Shown: positions 1 through 5,329 of the stretch, piece after piece | Layout of the letters: the number at the start of each line of letters is the position of its first letter | Numbering within the stretch: position 1 is the first letter of the stretch | From: JAQVUB01 sp033809415 | Lineage (GTDB): Bacteria; Verrucomicrobiota; Lentisphaeria; Oligosphaerales; Oligosphaeraceae | Assembly: GCA_033809415.1 (NCBI GenBank) | Contig: JAPXLT010000318.1 | Coordinates: 1-5,329 of the forward strand | Length of the DNA stretch: 5,329 nucleotides | Reading direction: 5' to 3' | Made by a program: the position numbers and the translations under genes | The notes under the pieces: generated by a model | What the model was told of the DNA's origin: nothing | What the model saw: only the letters and a program-made list of their open reading frames with translations | The model's database searches: none

Positions 1-99
1 CTTCGTCTGATTGTGGTGCCTTTACAAGGCACTGTCTTTGGGGGATTTCCCACCCCAGGTTAAAACCTGGGGTTAAGCATGGTTAAGCGCCTACGGCGC
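1..99. repeat. Cluster of three small hairpins, REP-like extragenic element
   Basis: No gene is visible here. Three stem-loops follow one another: GTGCC (16-20) with GGCAC (28-32) and a 7-base loop; CCCCAGGT (53-60) with ACCTGGGG (65-72) and a 4-base loop; GCGCC (87-91) with GGCGC (95-99) and a 3-base loop. The repeated word GGTTAAGC/GGTTAAAA links the second and third. Closely spaced GC-rich hairpins in an intergenic region resemble REP-type repeats, which are usually present in many genome copies and sometimes mobilised by REP-associated tyrosine transposases. None of these hairpins is followed by a clear T-run on either strand, so terminator function is not supported. The hairpins are seen directly; the REP assignment is inferred, and the element may begin before the window. 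Confidence 0.45.
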
Positions 100-112
100 A
101 AAGCATTGTGCC

Positions 113-148
113 GATCCGTCCGATCCGACTGATCCGACTGATCTGTCG
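113..148. repeat. 9-bp tandem repeat, GATCCGACT-type, four units
   Basis: Four consecutive 9-base units are readable: GATCCGTCC (113-121), GATCCGACT (122-130), GATCCGACT (131-139) and the diverged GATCTGTCG (140-148). The two middle units are identical. The last two units belong to the left 86-base inverted repeat; the first two lie outside it. On the far side the partner copy reaches the window edge after about one and a half units, so a matching array may continue there. Confidence 0.8.
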
Positions 149-216
149 TCCGTGTAAAGTCCGTGTCCCGTCCGTGTAAAGTCCGTGTGGGTTGCGAGCG
201 ATCAGTCCGCGCCAAG
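131..216 (+). repeat. Left copy of an 86-bp long inverted repeat
   Basis: This stretch matches the reverse complement of 5243-5328 at 85 of 86 positions; the single difference is A at 197 against C at 5262 (expected T). Homology stops abruptly at 217/5242. On the other side base 130 (T) differs from its partner, but this is within a 9-bp tandem array that could simply be out of register. The repeat contains two 9-bp units, four 11-bp GTCCGTGT units, and the closing segment GATCAGTCCGCGCCAAG. It lies 28 bases beyond the stop codon of the last gene of the operon. No open reading frame is expected in it. Confidence 0.95.
148..191 (+). repeat. 11-bp tandem array, four GTCCGTGT units (left)
   Basis: Four exact 11-base units share the core GTCCGTGT and differ only in the last three bases: AAA (148-158), CCC (159-169), AAA (170-180) and GGG (181-191). 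The period is close to one turn of B-DNA, so the identical cores would lie on one face of the helix. The same order of tails is kept in the inverted copy at 5268-5311. Function is unknown; protein binding or a role as a repetitive extragenic spacer are both possible. Confidence 0.9.
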
Positions 217-220
217 GCTG

Positions 221-238
221 TTCGTGTGGTTCGTGGTT
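221..238 (+). repeat. Short TTCGTG repeat abutting the operon end
   Basis: Two adjacent 9-base units, TTCGTGTGG (221-229) and TTCGTGGTT (230-238), end six bases short of the stop codon of the cysteine-rich protein gene. Read in the direction of transcription this is the AACCACGAACCACACGAA kind of sequence that, from general knowledge, recurs in intergenic regions of planctomycete and verrucomicrobial relatives. It forms no strong hairpin and so is not a recognisable terminator. Confidence 0.5.
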
Positions 239-243
239 AAAAA

Positions 244-804
244 TCACTTGTTTTCAGTAGTGTGAGGGTGCTGTTCACGTCGGCGCGCAGCATTTTTCTC
301 GACCGTTTCCCATTCGTCAAGGTTGCTGAAAATCTGATCCGGATTTTTTGTTTCTGCCAGGCATTTGCGGTAGTATGCCTCGGCAGCTTCACGTTTTTCG
401 GTAATCAGTGAACGGCATTGCGGTATATCCCAGGCGATATGATCCCGAACGCCATAAAAGCCGCATTTTGTCAGCAGCGGCAACACCCAGCCCGCACAAT
501 GATCACAATATTTGCGGCAGACACCTGCATCCGAGTCCAGCGCCTTGCTCAAACTTGGACAAAGGGTCATCATGCTTTCACGCCCATCTGGATTCTCGAA
601 ATGCATCCGCTCGCAGTTTTCCTCTCTGGTAATTTTATCCCAGTATTCACGCATCCCTTCCAGCCCTTTCGTCCAGAAGAGTTCGAAGCAATGCAACTCC
701 TGATGTCGGCTGATTTCAAGATAGTAATCTTCCAGGTCATCACGCTCATCGAGAAATTTAAACACTTCGTTATAAAAGCGGACAAAATGGTCGCTGGGAA
801 TCAT
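244..804 (-). CDS. Cysteine-rich cytoplasmic protein of unknown function (186 aa)
   Basis: I do not recognise a named family with confidence. The protein has no signal peptide or membrane segment, so it should be cytoplasmic. It has nine cysteines (39, 64, 82, 96, 100, 103, 114, 130, 148), five of them between residues 82 and 114. The core reads LCPSLSKAL at 81-89, CRKYCDHCAGW at 96-106 and TKCGFYGV at 112-119. This clustering, with nearby His34, His38 and His102, suggests a bound metal or a redox or thiol-based active site; that is inference. The N-terminal half is acidic and aromatic-rich and probably helical, and the C-terminal 40 residues are charged and likely a helix plus a disordered tail. 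The ATG at 804 is preceded by AGGAG (816-820) with an 11-base gap, and the stop is TGA. It follows the GH42-like lipoprotein by 42 bases and is almost certainly co-transcribed with it. A distant relation to small Cys-dependent hydrolase-like families (for example ATC hydrolase-like proteins) is possible but unproven. Confidence 0.85.
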   Translation of the reverse strand: MIPSDHFVRFYNEVFKFLDERDDLEDYYLEISRHQELHCFELFWTKGLEGMREYWDKITREENCERMHFENPDGRESMMTLCPSLSKALDSDAGVCRKYCDHCAGWVLPLLTKCGFYGVRDHIAWDIPQCRSLITEKREAAEAYYRKCLAETKNPDQIFSNLDEWETVEKNAARRREQHPHTTENK

Positions 805-846
805 TTCTGCAAGTTCTCCTGTAAAAACTTTTTGAACAACGAAAAA

Positions 847-3800
847 CTACTGTTTCACCTTCATTTCCAAGGAATAGGAAACGGAGGTACCGGCATTCAA
901 AGTGACTGGAAAGAAGATGGGTTCGAAGCTGTCTCCGGCGATATTTCCTCCCCAAGTGATAAAGAGATCGAGTTCGGATGCCGGCTGGGGGTCAAAAGAC
1001 AAGGTAAGGTTGATGTCTTTTCCGGAAAAAATCCCTATGCTGTCTTGGATGCCGACCGCTTTGCTGCTACCCTTGCCGGCGTTGAACTCGCCCGGATTTC
1101 CTCTCGCCCGGTAGCCGCGTATGTTAAAAGCACGGTCAAACGTATCCTTGCCAAAGGACAGCTTTTGGAATCGGTCCCCGGCCACGTTGTGCCAGCGGAA
1201 GGCAAGCGTTTGACTCTCACCCGAAGAATTTTCGATTTTCGATATGACCTTGACACTCTGAGCAGTGATCTGATAGGTTTTATGGATGACCAGGCCCTGG
1301 TAGCTTTTTGTCTCCAGTGGGGACAAACGGCGTTGCAGCTTCAACTCGAGACCAGCGGGAATGTCATTGAGACCGATAAATTGGAAAGGTCCCTTGACCA
1401 TCAATGCATTGGGCAACCAGGTGCCTTCCTTGGCAAAGCTGAAACCTGCCGCGCACAGCTCCTTGCCGGCAACTGTCCAGCTGTCAATCGCGCCACCCTC
1501 CAGCAGATTGATTTGCAAAACCTGATCCGCCACCTCGAATGTGCCCATGCCGTCCTTGCGGCTTGCGCTTACTCCCGCATGACTCTTGCTAGTGAATTTG
1601 CCGTAATCAGGCTTTGCATCCTGCTGAACACTGGATTGCAATGTTTGCGCATAATGATTTTCCTGCTCGATGGCCTTTTGAATGACGGGCAGGCGCATCT
1701 GCATTTGACGGTGAACATCCGCCGGGCGACAAATAGCCAAGGCAGATTTGCTGTCAGCATACGGACTCAGCACATAAAAATTCCAGCGGAAACCACCAAC
1801 TTGCAGCAAAATCCCTTCCTTCAACTCGCGACCAGTGAAATATTTCCCGTTTGCACCGGTAAAACGGATATTATACAAAGGCAGGTCCAGGCAGTATCGT
1901 CCGGTGTCCTCCAAGTCGTCCACTTTCAACTTGAAAAAGACTTCGCCCTTCTGCCAGAAATTACCCACGCCAATCAGGCGCCGCTGGCCTAGTTGCCAAG
2001 CGGCACTTTGAATGAGCACCGCATCTGCCAAGCCAGGCAGACGGGCGTCTTTGCTGTTCAAATAATGACTAGCCGGCAGCGGCGTCACTGCTGATACCGT
2101 TGGGTCCGGACAGGCTTGCCCGTCAAAGACAAAGTCCTCGACTGCTGCAATGGCACGGTTGGATTCCGCAAGCATCTTGAAGGTTCGATGATCCGCACCC
2201 AACGGCAAAAAGTAGATCAGCGACCCCGCCCAGCCATTGATGAAATACGTCTGATTCTCGAAGGCGGGCGCCTCCGGAACCGTCACCCAGGTGAAGCACT
2301 GATTCTGATGCGGAAAAGTGATCAGCTTAGGACGCTTCGCAGGCTCGGGAATGCGCTTCGCCACAAACTCATTCACTTGACGGGCATTGAGAAAAGCGCG
2401 CAGGTATAAGGCATTGTTGTAGGTGTACGGCAATTTCATATCGTGATAGAGATACGGTCCCCAGGCGCAAATCCACGGCAGCTTGCCAATGAATTCCTCA
2501 GTATTGTAATGATGGTAAAGCTGATAGGATGCCTCGCGCATCGACTCGCTGGTGATATCCGGAACGAAATGTGCGCCGACTGCCGCCACATCCTCTTCAA
2601 CATTCCCGACCAGTTGCCCATGCTGCCAGGAACGGAAGCTAGGCCAGAGCGCCCGCCAGTTGTTCAATACCTCTTTCGGCCAAGCCGCCCGCACCGTTTC
2701 AGGATCAAGTTTCGTATAGCGGATGAATGCCTCGCGGCAGCGGTCGCAGAAGCAGCCCCGGAAATTGTCCTGGGGTTCCCAGTTGTTCATAATCAGATCA
2801 TATTTGTTTTCCTGGATGATTTTCTGCAAGGGCTTGATGACATGCTCCCGGTAATGCTCCCCCCTTTCCACCGCTACCTGCGGACAAATATACGGTCCGC
2901 AGCGCCTGCCTTGGTGCACAGAGCCGTCCGCCAGAATATAGGAAACCTCCCGCGGCTTGTCCGGCGCACCCATGTCATAGCCATCACTGGGCCCCGGGCG
3001 GGTCGACCACCAGGCCATCGTAAAGCCGGCATCGGAATACCCCTCGAGCATGTCCTGTGTATATCCACCTTTGACAGCATTGAAGCCGCATTGAACATAA
3101 AAATCCAGCAAGGGCGCAAAAACCGGCTGGTTGAAACGATGCAGCGAGGTTGAATAAAAGCCGGACATGAAGCGCTTGGGACGGATGCCGGATATAGTCT
3201 CAATGACCTTGAGAGAAAAGGTTTTTCTGGCTCCCGCGATGCCGGCATTGCTGGAATAATAGGTGACCGGATACAGGGTTTCGCCGGGTGGCAGCGATGT
3301 CCGGATGACGATCGGGGGGAGCCAGTAATCCTTTTCGCTGATGTTGCATTTGCCCAGCGGCAAGCACCAATGGTTGCCGGAAATCCGCACTGGTTCATAC
3401 AGCATGGAGCCGCCCAGCAGTTCGACGCCTTCCGGCAGCTCGAGATGCAGTTCCGGCCTGTCCAGCTTCATTCCGGTTTTATTGCTTTGCATAAAGTAGA
3501 GCGTGCCGGGCTGACCGCTTGCCAGCGAAAAAACATTGCTCATGTAGGTATGGGGATACAAGTCCACGGCGATCTCTTTTTGCAGGGTTCGTCTCCGCAA
3601 ATCGATATTTTCGATACGGACATTGCCCAGCCCATACAGACGAAACACCACCAGAATATGCCGGGTGCCTTCCGGAGCGGCAATCTCGAGGGCGCATCGT
3701 TCCTTGCCGGGCTTCAACGGGATCCGATTGCGGGTTTCATCGGTGATCCGTTCTTGTTTCTCGTTCAGCATGCGCCACGCCACAACTGCCTGATTGTAGC

Positions 3801-4296
3801 CGGCTCCACGCCATAACTCCCCGCTTGCCTCGAATGACAACGTGTAACTGCCAGCGTCCGGAACTGGAATAATCCGATAGGCGCCGCTGGACAAGGACGG
3901 CTCGCCGCGGCTGTCAAGATGCTTGGCTAAGTCCAGGGAATGCGAGATGGACAGCACCCCCTCCTCGAGCGCAATGTCGAAATGCGTTGAATCTAACCCT
4001 TTAGTGTTGATCCCCCGCTTCCAGCCAAAGGGGTCGTTGCGCGCATTGAATACAGCCGTGCGGTCTTGCGGAAACAGATTTTCGCCCTCGCTCTCCCCAC
4101 TGCTGATCAGACACTGGTTTAAATCCAGGGATATCCCACCGGAATCAAAGGCAAGATCAGCTTGCCCATGATGCATGCACCCGCTTAGTGCGAAAACCAA
4201 CAGAAATACAATGGCAGCAGAACGTAAAAAATAGGGTCTTCCGAAACAGCTATGCGCATGAGATCGCCGAAACAGAATCGTTTTTTTTGCTGCCAT
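847..4296 (-). CDS. Large lipoprotein with a GH42-like TIM-barrel and flanking beta domains (1149 aa)
   Basis: A probable secreted, lipid-anchored carbohydrate-active protein. Residues 1-39 form a lipoprotein signal: a long basic n-region, the hydrophobic run AAIVFLLVFALSG, and lipobox LSGC with Cys40 as the lipidation site. By eye, domains are: a jelly-roll, CBM4/9-like module at about 50-235; an Ig-like beta domain at about 241-366; a TIM-barrel at about 371-725; a beta domain at about 731-856; a short helical linker; and a C-terminal beta-sandwich at about 917-1149 resembling the galactose-mutarotase superfold. The barrel looks like GH42 beta-galactosidases: YICPQ with Cys471, then Glu507 (NNWEP), then a CFCDRC cluster (Cys515, 517, 520). 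In GH42 a zinc-binding cysteine precedes the acid/base Glu by about 35 residues and C-x-C-x2-C follows it by about 9, nearly the same spacing. Oddities: Trp, not Asn, directly precedes Glu507, and the nucleophile is not obvious. Second gene of the operon. The frame is open further upstream, but that extension overlaps the regulator gene and lacks membrane-signal logic, so the start is placed at the third of three ATGs. The substrate cannot be named. Confidence 0.85.
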   Translation of the reverse strand: MAAKKTILFRRSHAHSCFGRPYFLRSAAIVFLLVFALSGCMHHGQADLAFDSGGISLDLNQCLISSGESEGENLFPQDRTAVFNARNDPFGWKRGINTKGLDSTHFDIALEEGVLSISHSLDLAKHLDSRGEPSLSSGAYRIIPVPDAGSYTLSFEASGELWRGAGYNQAVVAWRMLNEKQERITDETRNRIPLKPGKERCALEIAAPEGTRHILVVFRLYGLGNVRIENIDLRRRTLQKEIAVDLYPHTYMSNVFSLASGQPGTLYFMQSNKTGMKLDRPELHLELPEGVELLGGSMLYEPVRISGNHWCLPLGKCNISEKDYWLPPIVIRTSLPPGETLYPVTYYSSNAGIAGARKTFSLKVIETISGIRPKRFMSGFYSTSLHRFNQPVFAPLLDFYVQCGFNAVKGGYTQDMLEGYSDAGFTMAWWSTRPGPSDGYDMGAPDKPREVSYILADGSVHQGRRCGPYICPQVAVERGEHYREHVIKPLQKIIQENKYDLIMNNWEPQDNFRGCFCDRCREAFIRYTKLDPETVRAAWPKEVLNNWRALWPSFRSWQHGQLVGNVEEDVAAVGAHFVPDITSESMREASYQLYHHYNTEEFIGKLPWICAWGPYLYHDMKLPYTYNNALYLRAFLNARQVNEFVAKRIPEPAKRPKLITFPHQNQCFTWVTVPEAPAFENQTYFINGWAGSLIYFLPLGADHRTFKMLAESNRAIAAVEDFVFDGQACPDPTVSAVTPLPASHYLNSKDARLPGLADAVLIQSAAWQLGQRRLIGVGNFWQKGEVFFKLKVDDLEDTGRYCLDLPLYNIRFTGANGKYFTGRELKEGILLQVGGFRWNFYVLSPYADSKSALAICRPADVHRQMQMRLPVIQKAIEQENHYAQTLQSSVQQDAKPDYGKFTSKSHAGVSASRKDGMGTFEVADQVLQINLLEGGAIDSWTVAGKELCAAGFSFAKEGTWLPNALMVKGPFQFIGLNDIPAGLELKLQRRLSPLETKSYQGLVIHKTYQITAQSVKVISKIENSSGESQTLAFRWHNVAGDRFQKLSFGKDTFDRAFNIRGYRARGNPGEFNAGKGSSKAVGIQDSIGIFSGKDINLTLSFDPQPASELDLFITWGGNIAGDSFEPIFFPVTLNAGTSVSYSLEMKVKQ

Positions 4297-4303
4297 CATC
4301 ATT

Positions 4304-4308
4304 CTCCT
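4304..4308 (-). promoter_or_regulatory. Ribosome binding site that decides the lipoprotein start
   Basis: AGGAG (within AGAAGGAGA) lies directly before three consecutive ATG codons (4300-4302, 4297-4299, 4294-4296). The gap to them is 1, 4 and 7 bases, so the third ATG, ending the triplet run, has the only normal spacing. All three are in frame, and the choice changes the protein by at most two methionines. The site also argues against any start further upstream inside the regulator gene. Confidence 0.75.
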
Positions 4309-4351
4309 TCTAACTTCCAAAACAAGAAGCTGACACAAGGGCAAGATGCCC

Positions 4352-4975
4352 CTATAAATCCTCCTTGATTTTTGCCACAAGAGGATCATTGCCAAGATGC
4401 CTGCGCAAAGCCTGCGATAGCGCAGGCCAGTCGCGTTTCTGCAAAGCAGCATATATCGCACGATGACTTTCCAGCGTACCGCGGTACAACGATTCCGGAC
4501 GCGTTGACAGATTCTCCGCATGAAAAAGGGCAATTTTCAAAAAGGAAAAAACATGCATCAGCATTTTATCATGCGAAGCGGCAATCAAGGCATCATGAAA
4601 AGCCAGGTCCGACATGGAAAATTCCGAGAAGCGCTTTGATGCAAAAATCTCCTCTTCCTGTTGCAGAGCCTGATATACACGGTCAATATCAGCCGTTGTC
4701 GCCGCCTCAAAAGCACCACGGGCCGCTAGCAATTCCACCATATAGCGCAAAAAACGAAAACGACTGTAATTCGTGGAACTGTAATCAACAAAACTGTAAC
4801 CACGCTTCGGATGACGAATCAGCAAACCCGCACTCTCAAGCGAAAGAAGAACCTCACGGGCATTCCCACGCCGAGTATTGAAACGCTGAGCCAAATCACG
4901 CTCACTCAACAAAGTGCCAGTGCGCTCAACTTCATAACAGACATAATTACGAATCTGTTCCTTGATATCACTCAT
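4352..4975 (-). CDS. GntR-family transcriptional regulator, FCD (FadR-like) subfamily (207 aa)
   Basis: A ligand-responsive DNA-binding regulator. Residues about 5-62 are a winged helix-turn-helix of the GntR type, with the characteristic LLSERDLAQRF and REVLLSLESAGLL segments (22-32, 40-52) and a wing ending in GYSF. Residues about 72-195 are an all-helical FCD domain. Asp123, His127, His171 and His193 follow the D-x3-H ... H ... H pattern that binds a metal ion in FCD proteins and helps hold small carboxylate ligands, often sugar acids. Length is slightly short of the usual 220-250 residues, mainly from a compact linker. The ATG at 4975 follows AAGGGGGTG, a near-consensus ribosome binding site with a 9-base gap from AGGGGG (4985-4990). 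It is the first gene of the operon, 55 bases ahead of the lipoprotein gene, and has a palindrome and promoter immediately upstream, so self-regulation is likely. The effector could be an acid derived from the lipoprotein's substrate; that is inference. Confidence 0.93.
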   Translation of the reverse strand: MSDIKEQIRNYVCYEVERTGTLLSERDLAQRFNTRRGNAREVLLSLESAGLLIRHPKRGYSFVDYSSTNYSRFRFLRYMVELLAARGAFEAATTADIDRVYQALQQEEEIFASKRFSEFSMSDLAFHDALIAASHDKMLMHVFSFLKIALFHAENLSTRPESLYRGTLESHRAIYAALQKRDWPALSQALRRHLGNDPLVAKIKEDL

Positions 4976-4996
4976 CGCAAAACACCCCCTTTCTTA

Positions 4997-5014
4997 CATC
5001 TGGTTAACCAGATG
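4997..5014. promoter_or_regulatory. Perfect 18-bp palindrome, likely operator of the GntR/FCD regulator
   Basis: CATCTGGTTAACCAGATG is a perfect palindrome 21 bases before the regulator's start codon. Its half-sites contain TGGT/ACCA, matching the yGT...ACr core known for GntR-family operators (for example the TGGTnnnACCA type of the FadR branch), here with no odd central base. It covers the predicted transcription start of the promoter at 5019-5047, so a bound dimer would block initiation. The palindrome is seen directly; its assignment to this regulator is inferred from position and sequence type. Confidence 0.75.
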
Positions 5015-5018
5015 CCAT

Positions 5019-5047
5019 ACTCTATCACATCATGCCAGCCATGTCAA
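5019..5047 (-). promoter_or_regulatory. Sigma70-like promoter of the operon
   Basis: On the minus strand a perfect -35 box TTGACA (5042-5047) is followed by a 17-base spacer and the -10 box TAGAGT (5019-5024), which keeps four of six consensus bases. TGA directly before the -10 box also fits an extended -10 element. Transcription would start near 5012, inside the palindromic operator, giving a leader of about 36 bases to the regulator's ATG. No other promoter this good was seen ahead of the second or third gene. Confidence 0.7.
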
Positions 5048-5133
5048 ACATGCTAAGAAAATTTATTTTTCTCAATGTTCCCTGCAAAAATTCGTACTAC
5101 TCCCAAAATCTTCTTTTTTGTGCAAGATTTTTT

Positions 5134-5243
5134 ATGGACGATGGACAGGGACAGGAATGGACACGATGGACTGAATGGACAAGAATGGACTGCTGAATGG
5201 ACTGCTGAATGGACTGCTGAATGGACAATGGACAGGAATGGAC
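5134..5243 (+). repeat. ATGGAC short-word array, 11 copies with three perfect 12-bp units
   Basis: ATGGAC begins at 5134, 5141, 5157, 5166, 5175, 5185, 5197, 5209, 5221, 5228 and 5238, spaced 7 to 16 bases apart. The unit GAATGGACTGCT is repeated perfectly three times in tandem (5183-5218), followed by a partial fourth. On the other strand it reads as GTCCAT. Spacing is irregular outside the 12-bp core, as in arrays that expand by slippage or unequal exchange. The array joins the 86-base repeat without a gap. Open frames across it translate to monotonous repeats and are not genes. Confidence 0.9.
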
Positions 5244-5328
5244 TTGGCGCGGACTGATCGCCCGCAACCCACACGGACTTTACACGGACGGGACACGGAC
5301 TTTACACGGACGACAGATCAGTCGGATC
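5243..5328 (-). repeat. Right copy of the 86-bp long inverted repeat
   Basis: Reverse-complement partner of 131-216, with one difference at 5262. It begins exactly where the ATGGAC array ends, sharing the final C. The window stops one base after the match ends, so whether similarity resumes beyond cannot be seen. It sits about 230 bases upstream of the operon promoter. Confidence 0.95.
5268..5311 (-). repeat. 11-bp tandem array, four GTCCGTGT units (right, inverted)
   Basis: Same four 11-base units as at 148-191, on the opposite strand, with the tails in the same order (AAA, CCC, AAA, GGG). All 44 bases are identical to the left array. Retaining even the variable tails indicates a recent common origin or gene conversion between the two copies. 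Confidence 0.9.
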
Positions 5329-5329
5329 G

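Noticed and set aside
1..63. Open frame entering from the left edge and ending at TAA (61-63)
   Set aside because: Only 20 codons are visible and they lie across the hairpin cluster; nothing supports a real protein end.
493..519. C-x3-C-x2-C in the small protein as a radical SAM cluster
   Set aside because: The spacing at Cys96, 100 and 103 fits, but the residue before the last Cys is His, the motif is mid-protein rather than at the start of a barrel, and 186 residues is too short for a normal radical SAM enzyme.
418..1992. A 524-codon open frame on the plus strand
   Set aside because: It lies antisense to the cysteine-rich protein and the lipoprotein C-terminus, has no domain-like composition, and runs opposite to genes with clear ribosome sites and recognisable folds. 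It is a frame shadow.
4338..4353. Small hairpin at the regulator stop codon as an intergenic terminator
   Set aside because: Six pairs including a G-T wobble, and no T-run follows in the direction of transcription, so read-through into the lipoprotein gene is expected.
4303..4533. N-terminal extension of the lipoprotein frame by 77 codons
   Set aside because: It overlaps the regulator's FCD domain coding sequence in another frame, would bury the lipoprotein signal inside the protein, and has no ribosome site as good as the one at 4304-4308.
5105..5133. AAAATCTT/AAGATTTT stem followed by a T-run as a plus-strand terminator
   Set aside because: The 8-bp stem is almost all A-T with an 11-base loop, and no plus-strand gene lies before it. 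In an AT-rich stretch it may be chance.
5053..5274. Small open frames across the ATGGAC array on both strands
   Set aside because: Their translations are just the repeat unit (EWTA or HSAV repeated), with no ribosome site; the array is non-coding.
131..5328. CRISPR array or classical insertion sequence explanation for the repeats
   Set aside because: Unit lengths of 9-12 bases without unique spacers exclude CRISPR. No transposase is present, and target duplications cannot be tested within the window.

Overview
The window holds one compact three-gene operon, all on the minus strand (read right to left), set between repeat-rich, non-coding flanks. In transcription order the genes are a GntR-type regulator with an FCD sensor domain (4975 to 4352), a very large lipid-anchored GH42-like glycosidase-type protein (4296 to 847), and a small cysteine-rich cytoplasmic protein of unknown function (804 to 244). 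Gaps of 55 and 42 bases, good ribosome binding sites and no convincing terminator between them argue for a single transcript. A sigma70-like promoter with a perfect 18-bp palindrome at its expected transcription start lies just ahead of the regulator. The likely picture is a regulator that controls its own operon in response to a small ligand released from a carbohydrate. The substrate is unknown and no transporter lies in the window.

The right flank (4976-5329) contains the promoter and operator, about 85 bases of AT-rich sequence, then an array of 11 ATGGAC words, then an 86-base repeat. The left flank (1-243) has three hairpins, a 9-bp GATCCGACT-like tandem array, the partner copy of the 86-base repeat, and a short TTCGTG repeat touching the end of the operon. 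The two 86-base copies are inverted relative to each other and match at 85 of 86 positions, so the operon sits inside a long inverted repeat. No transposase or other mobility gene is visible.

The organism is most likely a gut or environmental member of the Planctomycetota-Verrucomicrobiota-Lentisphaerota group, perhaps a Victivallis-like lentisphaerote. This is inferred from the large GH-type lipoprotein paired with a GntR regulator, the Shine-Dalgarno use, and extragenic short-word repeats of the GTCCAT, GTCCGTGT and TTCGTG kinds. It rests on general impression, not on a marker gene.
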